A stretch of 5,047 bases of DNA from an uncultured Candidatus Melainabacteria bacterium. GTDB taxonomy: Bacteria > Cyanobacteriota > Vampirovibrionia > Gastranaerophilales > Gastranaerophilaceae. The DNA lies in NCBI GenBank assembly GCA_934675225.1, contig CAKUQA010000134.1, forward strand, positions 1-5,047, in the 5' to 3' direction. Position 1 is the first letter of the stretch; each line of letters opens with the position of its first letter. The position numbers and the translations under genes are program-made. Shown piece after piece: positions 1 through 5,047 of the stretch. Under the pieces are notes generated by a model, which was given only the letters and a program-made list of their open reading frames with translations, was not told the DNA's origin and made no database searches.

Positions 1-2
1 GA

Positions 3-1058
3 GTAAACAAAGAGCAACAGTTAGAAATGTTGAATAATACATATCAAAACAGTGGCATTGAAGCTCGTAAGTACGCAGGTGTTAATAACTATCAATCTTA
101 TGAAGAAAACCAGTTACCTTTGCATAACAAAGCTATTCAGGATAAAGAAGTTAACGATGCGATGGTTGAAGCCGGAACATACTCTCAATATTCAGCAAAA
201 AATCAAACAGCTGCTTTCAATGCTCATAAACAAAGATATGAACAAAATGACTACAACGAAAAAGAAGCTATTGCAGGTTTAAATAAGTTATCTGATAATA
301 TTTATAAATGCGACAAAGATAATCAGCTTGCTATGCATAATGAAATAATGAATACAAAGTATTCAGAAGTTCAAGAACATGCCGCTGCTAATATTAAGAA
401 CTATGAGGGTGATGTTCAAACAAAAGCATTAAGCACTGTATATAAATCAGGTAATGAAAAAGCTATTGCGGTTGCGGTCAATGAAGTTATTCCGGCTATA
501 AAATCTCCTGATGCTCAAAAACTTGCTTTGAAACAAGCAGTTATGGAGCTTTCCGGAGTTGTTGATACAACAGAGTTGCAAGCAAAATTTGCAAACGGAA
601 CTTTGACAAAGGCTGAAATTGCAAAACTTTCTTCAACCAAGCGCCGTGATTATTATATAAGATTATTTGATAATGCAACACCGGCTGAAAAAATTCAATA
701 TTTGAGAAGCATTCCTAACGGAAGAAATAAAAATACTATCTATAGCTTAATTGTAAAATATTATCCAAATTTATTTGAAGATTTAATTAAAACAGATGCA
801 ACACTTGCTGAAACTGTATATAATATGGCAGGTTTGGATAAAAAAGCTAAAGATACTGCGTTAAAAGTAATAATGAATATGACTACTTCTGATTTTGTAT
901 CATTAAGAAATAAATTACATTTGAATGATAATAAAGATTTAGCATCAGTTGAAACTAATCCTGTAACAGCTAAGACAGTTAATATGGCTACTCCTCCAAT
1001 GGGTTTTGATACCAAAGAGATTTATCCAAAAGATAGAAAAGGCATTTATTACGTATAA
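3..1058 (+). CDS. Unrecognised helical-repeat protein, 3' part (5' end outside window)
   Basis: I do not recognise this family. The reading frame is open from base 3 to the TAA at 1056-1058. The first in-frame ATG (27) has no Shine-Dalgarno before it, and the upstream codons (VNKEQQLE) read as ordinary protein, so the true start is probably beyond the left edge. Counting from ATG 27, residues 1-95 are polar and rich in Asn, Gln, Tyr and Lys. Residues 99-180 show a degenerate 15-18 residue helical periodicity (segments beginning NQLAMH, VQEHAA, VQTKAL, AIAVAV, AQKLAL). Residues 219-300 form more amphipathic helices, and the tail is Pro/Thr/Lys-rich. No signal peptide or membrane segment lies in the visible part, and the single Cys is residue 95. 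The repeats suggest a HEAT- or TPR-like helical scaffold, which is inference only. Codon use looks like that of its neighbours. A hairpin terminator follows 26 bases after the stop, so it is transcribed separately from ispH. Confidence 0.8.
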   Translation, partial: VNKEQQLEMLNNTYQNSGIEARKYAGVNNYQSYEENQLPLHNKAIQDKEVNDAMVEAGTYSQYSAKNQTAAFNAHKQRYEQNDYNEKEAIAGLNKLSDNIYKCDKDNQLAMHNEIMNTKYSEVQEHAAANIKNYEGDVQTKALSTVYKSGNEKAIAVAVNEVIPAIKSPDAQKLALKQAVMELSGVVDTTELQAKFANGTLTKAEIAKLSSTKRRDYYIRLFDNATPAEKIQYLRSIPNGRNKNTIYSLIVKYYPNLFEDLIKTDATLAETVYNMAGLDKKAKDTALKVIMNMTTSDFVSLRNKLHLNDNKDLASVETNPVTAKTVNMATPPMGFDTKEIYPKDRKGIYYV

Positions 1059-1084
1059 ATCAGGTAAGAATTTGTAGGAAAAAC

Positions 1085-1113
1085 AAGCCACTGAATAAAT
1101 TTCAGTGGCTTTT
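1085..1113 (+). terminator. Intrinsic terminator after the helical-repeat gene
   Basis: A perfect 11-bp stem (1085-1095 with 1101-1111, arm AAGCCACTGAA) closes a 5-base loop and runs into TTTT at 110-113 of that stretch (1110-1113). The T tail is short, so termination may be partial. Its position 26 bases after the stop codon fits the 3' end of the upstream transcript. Confidence 0.75.
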
Positions 1114-1164
1114 GTGCATATTATTATGAGCCATTCAAATTTATTCTGAAAACTTTTGTTTGAC

Positions 1165-1179
1165 CAAGTGAGGCACTTG
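1165..1179. promoter_or_regulatory. Perfect palindrome CAAGTG-AGG-CACTTG upstream of ispH
   Basis: Two 6-base arms (1165-1170 and 1174-1179) are perfect inverted repeats around a 3-base centre. They sit about 83 bases before the ispH start and are followed by ATTTTT (1180-1185). It could be a weak second terminator hairpin for read-through from the upstream gene, or an operator in the ispH leader. The sequence alone does not decide. I found no convincing promoter pair in the 1114-1261 gap: TTGACC (1160-1165) and TATATT (1195-1200) are 29 bases apart, too far to work together. Confidence 0.3.
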
Positions 1180-1261
1180 ATTTTTGGCTGCTTTTATATT
1201 CTAATAAAAATACAGTGATGCGAATGCGTTGCGAGTTCATTTGAAAGAAGACAATTAAAAA

Positions 1262-2131
1262 TTGCCTGAAAAAAATATAAAATTAGCGAAATATGCAGGT
1301 TTTTGCTACGGAGTAAAAAGAGCAGTAGAAACCGTTAAAAAATTAAAAGCCGAAAACCCTGATAAGAACGTATTTGTTCTGGGTGAACTTATTCATAATA
1401 CACAGGTTATTCATGAGCTTGAAAAACTAGGGATTAAAACTTTGACTGAAATACCTGAACACGGTAATGGTATTTGTGTTATTCGGAGCCATGGTGAAAG
1501 TCCTGAAGTTATTGAAAAAATTAAGCAAGCAGGATTTGAGCCTGTTGATTTGACTTGTCTTGACGTAAAAAAGGTTCAACAAAAAGCTATAGAACTTGCA
1601 AAGGATGATTATTTTGTTGTAGTTGTCGGAAAATCAGAGCATCCGGAAGTTATTGCAATTAAGGCAAATGCTAAGTTGTATAGCGATAATGTTGTAGTTG
1701 CGGCATCTGTAGAACAATTGAAAGAATATGAGTCTCAAATTAAAGCTCATAAACGAGTAGGGGTTGTTGTTCAAACTACACAGAGAATTACAACTTTGAC
1801 AAGTATTGTAGATTATTTGATTTCTGTCGCAAAAGAAGTTCATGTCGCAAATACGATTTGCAAAAGTACTTCTATGCGCCAAACAGAAGCAAAAGAACTT
1901 GCTAAAGAAAGTGATTTAGTAATAGTTGTAGGTTCTAAAAAAAGTGCAAATACTACACATTTGGCAGAAATTTTAAAAGATATAACAAAAACAATTCATA
2001 TTGAAAATGATGATGAATTGGATTTGTATAAAGATTTGATTGAAAAATCAAAAAATATTTCAATAACTGCAGGGGCATCGACTCCGCAAAATGTTATTGA
2101 AAGAGTTGAAAAGTGGATTAGAAGCAAATAA
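1262..2131 (+). CDS. ispH: 4-hydroxy-3-methylbut-2-enyl diphosphate reductase (IspH/LytB)
   Basis: This cytosolic iron-sulfur enzyme does the last step of the MEP pathway, reducing HMBPP to isopentenyl and dimethylallyl diphosphate. Its 289 residues match the usual length. The three cluster cysteines are present: C15 (GFCYG), C99 (DLTCLD) and C200 (NTICKST). The substrate-binding residues are also visible by comparison with E. coli IspH: H45 (LIHN), H77 (RSHGES), H127 and E129 (the HPEV motif, E129 being the proton-relay glutamate), T172/T173 (QTT), S228 and N230 (KSAN), and S273 (AGAS). The residue between S228 and N230 is Ala where E. coli has a second Ser. The start is TTG at 1262: an in-frame TAA lies at 1256-1258, no ATG is available before the GFC motif, and this start puts GFC at the expected distance. 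A weak Shine-Dalgarno-like GAAAGAAG (1243-1250) precedes it. rpsA follows after 49 bases in a different frame, probably in one operon. Confidence 0.96.
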   Translation: MPEKNIKLAKYAGFCYGVKRAVETVKKLKAENPDKNVFVLGELIHNTQVIHELEKLGIKTLTEIPEHGNGICVIRSHGESPEVIEKIKQAGFEPVDLTCLDVKKVQQKAIELAKDDYFVVVVGKSEHPEVIAIKANAKLYSDNVVVAASVEQLKEYESQIKAHKRVGVVVQTTQRITTLTSIVDYLISVAKEVHVANTICKSTSMRQTEAKELAKESDLVIVVGSKKSANTTHLAEILKDITKTIHIENDDELDLYKDLIEKSKNISITAGASTPQNVIERVEKWIRSK

Positions 2132-2163
2132 AAAATAACACGGTCAACAAAATAAATATTAAG

Positions 2164-2170
2164 AAAGGAA
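2164..2170 (+). promoter_or_regulatory. Ribosome binding site of rpsA
   Basis: AAAGGAA lies ten bases before ATG 2181 and supports that start. It is in the ispH-rpsA gap (2132-2180), which holds no terminator hairpin. Confidence 0.7.
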
Positions 2171-2180
2171 AATAAATTAA

Positions 2181-3251
2181 ATGACACAAACATTAGACAA
2201 AATGGATGAATTTGAAAGATTGTTAGAAGAATCTTTCTCAAAATCTTATTCTGTAGCTGATATCGTTGAAGGTACAGTTTTGAAAAAAGAAAACGAAGGA
2301 TATTTGGTTAGCGTAAAAGGAGCTAAAACAGAAGCTTTCTTACCTAACAAAGAAATTTCTTCTTCTGATAATGCTGAATCATTGGAAATCGGTGATGAAA
2401 GAGAATTTTATGTATTAAAAGAAGAAAATGATGAAGATGGCATGGTTCTTTCTCTTAAAAGACTTGCTTATGCTCAAGCTTGGGCTCAACTTAATGATGC
2501 AAAAGTTCAAGGTGATACTATCCTTGCAAAAGTTGTTTCAATTGTTAAAGGTGGCGTTTTAGTTGACGTTGCTGATTTGAAAGGTTTTATTCCTTCTTCT
2601 CAATTGAGAACCGGTACTCCTTTTGATGGTTTGATTGATACAAAAATCGAAGTTAAAGTATTAGAAGCTGATCCTAAGAAAAATAAACTTATCTTGTCTC
2701 AAAGACAAGCTGTTGCAGAACAAAGAGACCAAGTTGTTGACAATATTTTGTCAGAACTTGAAGAAGGTCAAATCGTAAAAGGTGAAGTTGTAAGAATTGC
2801 AGATTTCGGAGCATTTGTTGATATCAACGGAATTGACGGTTTATTACCAATTTCTGAAATTTCTTGGTCAAGAATTAAACACCCGTCTGATGTAATTTCT
2901 TTAGGTGAAACAATTGAAGTTAAAATTATTAAAATTGATAACGAATTGAAAAGAATTTCTTTATCACTAAAAAGAATGGGCGAAGATCCATGGCAACAAA
3001 TTGAAGGTCAATTTGAAGAAGGCCAAGTAATCAAAGGAACTGTTAACAAAGTTACTGGATTTGGTGCATTCATCAATATCTTCCCTGGAGTAGAAGCATT
3101 GTTACCTGTTTCTGAAATGAGCAGTGAAAATGTTAATCCGTTCAACCAATTCAAAGTTGGTGACAGTGTTGAAGTTCTTATTAAGAAATTCACTCCACAA
3201 GAACACAGAATTGCTTTGAGCATCAAAGATATTAACAAAGATGCTGAATAA
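2181..3251 (+). CDS. rpsA: Small ribosomal subunit protein S1, four S1 domains
   Basis: S1 binds mRNA on the 30S subunit and helps initiation on structured or weak-SD messages. The 356 residues carry four S1 (OB-fold) domains at about 27-94, 109-175, 196-265 and 281-349. The third and fourth are the most canonical, with GEVVRIADFGAFVDI...GLLPISEIS and GTVNKVTGFGAFINI...ALLPVSEMS, each closing on an I-x-LS(L/I)K strand. The N-terminus (MDEFERLLEESF) resembles the acidic helix of other S1 proteins that anchors on protein S2. The ATG is supported by AAAGGAA upstream. Four domains is shorter than the six-domain proteobacterial form and close to the four-domain forms of Gram-positive bacteria; cyanobacterial S1 usually has three. 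Adjacent ispH and S1 genes, sometimes fused, are known in clostridia; here they are separate. A strong terminator follows 19 bases after the stop. A general S1-domain RNA-binding protein is the alternative, but the N-terminus and length favour true S1. Confidence 0.93.
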   Translation: MTQTLDKMDEFERLLEESFSKSYSVADIVEGTVLKKENEGYLVSVKGAKTEAFLPNKEISSSDNAESLEIGDEREFYVLKEENDEDGMVLSLKRLAYAQAWAQLNDAKVQGDTILAKVVSIVKGGVLVDVADLKGFIPSSQLRTGTPFDGLIDTKIEVKVLEADPKKNKLILSQRQAVAEQRDQVVDNILSELEEGQIVKGEVVRIADFGAFVDINGIDGLLPISEISWSRIKHPSDVISLGETIEVKIIKIDNELKRISLSLKRMGEDPWQQIEGQFEEGQVIKGTVNKVTGFGAFINIFPGVEALLPVSEMSSENVNPFNQFKVGDSVEVLIKKFTPQEHRIALSIKDINKDAE

Positions 3252-3270
3252 GTGATTTAATTAAATTGTT

Positions 3271-3300
3271 AAAAACCGCTCTTTTAAAGGGCGGTTTTTT
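3271..3300 (+). terminator. Strong intrinsic terminator of the ispH-rpsA unit
   Basis: The arm AAAAACCGC (3271-3279) pairs with GCGGTTTTT (3291-3299). The stem continues inward through a T-G wobble and three more pairs to a 3-base loop. The 3' side ends in a run of six T (3295-3300). The A run on the left arm means it could also act on the reverse strand. The -35 box of the next gene begins two bases later. Confidence 0.9.
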
Positions 3301-3301
3301 G

Positions 3302-3330
3302 TTGAAATTATTAGAAAAATTTGTTATACT
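3302..3330 (+). promoter_or_regulatory. Sigma-70 promoter of the prepilin gene (extended -10)
   Basis: TTGAAA (3302-3307) and TATACT (3325-3330) are separated by exactly 17 bases, with TG at 3322-3323 making an extended -10. Each hexamer differs from consensus at one position. Transcription should begin near 3337, leaving a leader of about 26 bases before ATG 3363. The promoter starts directly after the rpsA terminator, so the prepilin gene is an independent unit. Confidence 0.85.
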
Positions 3331-3347
3331 GAAAAAGTAAAGTTAAA

Positions 3348-3354
3348 AAGGAGA
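3348..3354 (+). promoter_or_regulatory. Strong Shine-Dalgarno that fixes the prepilin start at ATG 3363
   Basis: AAGGAGA ends 8 bases before ATG 3363, an ideal spacing. This decides the start: TTG 3382, the only start codon in the prepilin frame before the leader cleavage site, has no such site, and an in-frame TAG lies at 3373-3375. Translation should therefore begin at 3363, in a frame that does not match the prepilin body. Confidence 0.88.
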
Positions 3355-3362
3355 GATTTTTT

Positions 3363-4152
3363 ATGCTAAATTTAGATTTATTTGTTCGTCGGGGGGGGGC
3401 AATTAGCGGCTCCTACAGAGGGTTTTACCTTAGCTGAGGTTTTAATTACCCTTGGGATTATCGGAGTTGTTGCAGCATTAACAATTCCTACTTTACTTGC
3501 AAATTATAAAGAGAAGGTTCTTGTTACCGGTGCTAAAAAATCGTATACTCAAACGGTTAACGCTGTAAATAAGTATATTGCAGAAAATGGATCGATTGGT
3601 GATTATTCTTATTTTTGGTCATCAAATTCTACGCATGATAAGGCTTTAGAAGCTTTGGCAAGTGAATTAAACGCTGTTAAAATTTGTACAAGTCGTGATA
3701 ATATGAATAATTGCGGTGGAAAATATGACATAAAACAATATAAAAAAATGAATGATGGTACCGGTAAAACGCAACAAGTTGGATTATTAAATAATAATAG
3801 AATTGTCTTGGCTGATGGTAGTTTCGTTGCAACACTAAATGAGGTTCAAAATGGAGATTGTACGCATTCTTATTTCTCTTTTGATAGGGATGAAAACGGA
3901 AATAATATTCCGGATTCTTCAAGTCCAAATGGGTTTAAGGGAGAAACCAAATATAGCTCAAATTGTGGTTTTATTTTGTTTGATACTAATGGTTTAAAAG
4001 GTCCAAATCAAGTAGGAAAAGATGTTTTTCAATATGGTTTTTTAGCAGACAAAGTTGGTAATTTGAGTAACGATGGATACGGAAATCTCAGATATGTTCT
4101 TGCTAATGACAAATTGATAAAAACAGAAAATTATACAATAGGAGATTTTTAA
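3363..4152 (+). CDS. Type IV prepilin/pseudopilin-like protein, out of frame at a G9 tract
   Basis: This is a class III prepilin-like surface or secretion protein. From ATG 3363 the frame reads MLNLDLFVRRGG, then leaves the prepilin frame in a run of nine G and stops at TGA 3435-3437 after 24 residues. The body lies open in another frame up to 4152. One G fewer (or two more) gives a continuous 262-residue protein. Its 20-residue leader carries Arg-Arg and ends in Gly, followed by the cleavage motif G|FTLAE with Glu at +5, the hydrophobic helix (VLITLGIIGVVAALTIPTLL) and a 242-residue mature form. Counting from TTG 3382, the globular part has Cys at 102, 111, 160 and 195 (two possible disulfides), a calcium-loop-like DRDENGNNIPD (168-178) and a DTNGLKGPN...GKDVF motif (201-216). 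Leader processing would need a prepilin peptidase encoded elsewhere. Whether it builds a pilus, a pseudopilus or a minor subunit cannot be told. It may be phase-variable, a recent pseudogene, or intact with a homopolymer sequencing error. Confidence 0.85.
3391..3399 (+). repeat. Homopolymer G9 tract inside the prepilin leader
   Basis: Nine consecutive G lie between the translation start and the prepilin cleavage site, in an AT-rich region where no other G run approaches this length. In the 9-G state the start is out of frame with the prepilin; 8, 5 or 11 G would join them. Such runs are prone to slippage in replication and also to sequencing error. Confidence 0.95.
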
Positions 4153-4190
4153 AAACTAAAGTCGAGATATTATCTCGACTTTAGTTTTTT
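4151..4190. terminator. Bidirectional terminator between convergent prepilin and sigma genes
   Basis: A perfect 17-bp stem (4151-4167 with 4173-4189) closes a 5-base TATTA loop. The left arm begins with five A and the right arm ends in six T, so each strand shows a stem followed by a T run. It starts inside the prepilin stop codon and ends 7 bases before the sigma gene stop codon, so it can serve both genes. Confidence 0.92.
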
Positions 4191-4196
4191 ATATTT

Positions 4197-5047
4197 TTAT
4201 TCTCCAAAATAATTTTTTAAATCTATTGCAAGTTTTTTGTTTTTACAAAGTTTTTTTAGTTTTGCTATTGCTCGATTTTCGATTTGGCGAATTCGTTCTC
4301 TTGAAACTCCATATTGAGAACCGATTTCATCAAGTGTTTTCTTGGCTCCGTTGTTGTCTAATCCATAGCGAAGGATTAATACATCACGTTCTTTTGGGCT
4401 AAGTTGACTTAGCATTTTTCTAATATCTTCAAATAAATTTTCTTGAGAAACTCTGCTGTCAGGAGTAATAGAATCCTCGTCTACAATAAAGTCCGCAATT
4501 TTTGATGAATCTTCTGAAGAACTTGCCGGAGTTTCCATGCTTATTGTAGATTGAGCCGATTTTACAATTGATGTTAATTTACTAACCGGAACTCCTAAGC
4601 GATATGCAATTTCTTGTTTTGTAGGAGTATGACCTAGTTCTGTTGTCAAGTCAATTGTTGCTCGTCTAATTTTTCCAAGAGATTCAATCATGTGGATTGG
4701 TAGTCTTATAATCCTTGCTTTGTCGGCAATTGCGCGTGTTATTGATTGTTGAATCCACCATGTTGCATAAGTTGAAAACTTGTATCCTTTTTTATAATCA
4801 AATCTGCCTGCAGCTTTCATTAAGCCCATATTGCCTTCTTGAATTAAATCTAAGAAAGAAAGTCCACGACCGATATATTTTTTAGCGATACTAACAACAA
4901 GACGGAGATTGGCGTTGACCAATACATTTTTTGAAAATTCGTCGTGTTCTTCAAATATTTTTTTAGCAAGATCAAGTTCTTGTTCATGCGACAAAAGAGG
5001 GATTTTTCCGATTTGTTGCAAATATATTTTAACACTGTCATCAGAAT
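4197..5047 (-). CDS. RNA polymerase sigma-70 family factor, RpoD/SigA type (5' end outside window)
   Basis: This promoter-recognition subunit of RNA polymerase has 282 residues visible, and the frame is open to the right edge. The apparent TTG start at 5021 is not real: the upstream codons read SDDSVKIYL and continue into QQIGKIPLL, the usual region 1.2 block. From the first complete codon at the edge, region 2 covers about 40-110 (NLRLVVSIAKKY, LDLIQEGN, FSTYATWW at 90-97, IQQSITRAIAD). Region 3 follows (RLPIHMIE). Region 4 starts near 215 (LSPKERDVLILRYGL) and holds the -35-binding helix-turn-helix at 237-263 (TLDEIGSQYGVSRERIRQIE). The Q and T of region 2.4 that read the -10 box in E. coli are kept, although the Arg of WWIRQ is Gln. 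The tail (CKNKKLAIDLKNYFGE) is longer than the usual RpoD end. It could be the primary sigma factor or a group 2 relative; the missing N-terminus would help decide. Its promoter is outside the window. Confidence 0.93.
   Translation of the reverse strand, partial: SDDSVKIYLQQIGKIPLLSHEQELDLAKKIFEEHDEFSKNVLVNANLRLVVSIAKKYIGRGLSFLDLIQEGNMGLMKAAGRFDYKKGYKFSTYATWWIQQSITRAIADKARIIRLPIHMIESLGKIRRATIDLTTELGHTPTKQEIAYRLGVPVSKLTSIVKSAQSTISMETPASSSEDSSKIADFIVDEDSITPDSRVSQENLFEDIRKMLSQLSPKERDVLILRYGLDNNGAKKTLDEIGSQYGVSRERIRQIENRAIAKLKKLCKNKKLAIDLKNYFGE

Noticed and set aside
27..29. ATG 27 as the true start of the left-edge gene
   Set aside because: The frame is open to the window edge and there is no ribosome binding site before this ATG, so the gene most likely begins further upstream.
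1218..1244. An 8-codon ORF (MRMRCEFI) before ispH as a leader peptide
   Set aside because: It has no ribosome binding site and no codon pattern or hairpin pair suggesting attenuation; such short ORFs arise by chance.
1634..1882. Reverse-strand ORF inside ispH, and similar ORFs at 761-1015, 1996-2241, 3008-3238 and 3677-3928
   Set aside because: They lie opposite well-supported genes, lack ribosome binding sites and show no recognisable protein features.
2106..2134. TTGAAA-N17-TAAAAA at the end of ispH as a separate rpsA promoter
   Set aside because: The -35 matches well, but the -10 lacks the key final T and the region is A-rich, so a chance match is likely. Kept only as a possibility for transcript mapping.
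2129..2181. A fused ispH-rpsA gene broken by a frameshift
   Set aside because: Both genes have full-length ends, rpsA has its own ribosome binding site and a typical N-terminus, and the gap is ordinary non-coding sequence.
3382..3384. TTG as the start of the prepilin gene
   Set aside because: It has no Shine-Dalgarno, gives a leader without the Arg-Arg charge, and lies 19 bases after an ATG with an ideal ribosome binding site. It is only the first start codon in the shifted frame.
3391..3399. G run as a G-quadruplex element
   Set aside because: Only one G tract is present locally, so an intramolecular quadruplex is not supported; the frame effect explains its interest better.
5019..5021. 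Reverse-strand TTG as the start of the sigma factor
   Set aside because: In-frame codons beyond it encode SDDSVKIYL, the conserved start of region 1.2, so the gene continues past the right edge.

Overview
This is a compact, AT-rich bacterial chromosome segment with four forward genes and one reverse gene. Short intergenic gaps hold clear terminators. The gene set is core housekeeping (ispH, rpsA, a sigma-70 factor) plus one class III prepilin-like protein and one unrecognised helical protein. The prepilin N-terminus (FTLAEVLITLG...), the C-terminal DTNG..GPN..GKD motif and the low GC recall the many pilin-like proteins of gut Gastranaerophilales (Melainabacteria/Vampirovibrionia). That placement is inference from memory, not a search result. 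The MEP-pathway enzyme and the four-domain S1 protein are compatible with it but do not prove it.

Left part (1-1261): the 3' part of a helical, repeat-bearing protein of unknown function. Its frame is open through the left edge, so it probably starts outside the window. It is followed by a hairpin terminator and a roughly 150-base gap that contains a small palindrome. Middle (1262-3300): ispH (TTG start) and rpsA, 49 bases apart with no terminator between them, so probably co-transcribed. A strong intrinsic terminator closes the unit.

Right part (3302-5047): a textbook sigma-70 promoter (TTGAAA, 17-base spacer, TATACT with upstream TG) and a strong Shine-Dalgarno lead into ATG 3363. That start is in the wrong frame for the prepilin body. 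A run of nine G (3391-3399) lies between the start and the prepilin leader. With eight G the two frames join into a complete prepilin with a 20-residue, Arg-Arg-containing leader. As given, the gene is OFF and makes only a 24-residue peptide. This is either a poly-G phase-variable switch or a homopolymer error, and it is the most interesting point of the window. The prepilin gene converges with a reverse-strand sigma-70 factor, cut by the right edge, and the two share a 17-bp symmetric terminator. The sigma factor retains the region 2.4 and 4.2 residues expected to read promoters like the one in front of the prepilin gene.
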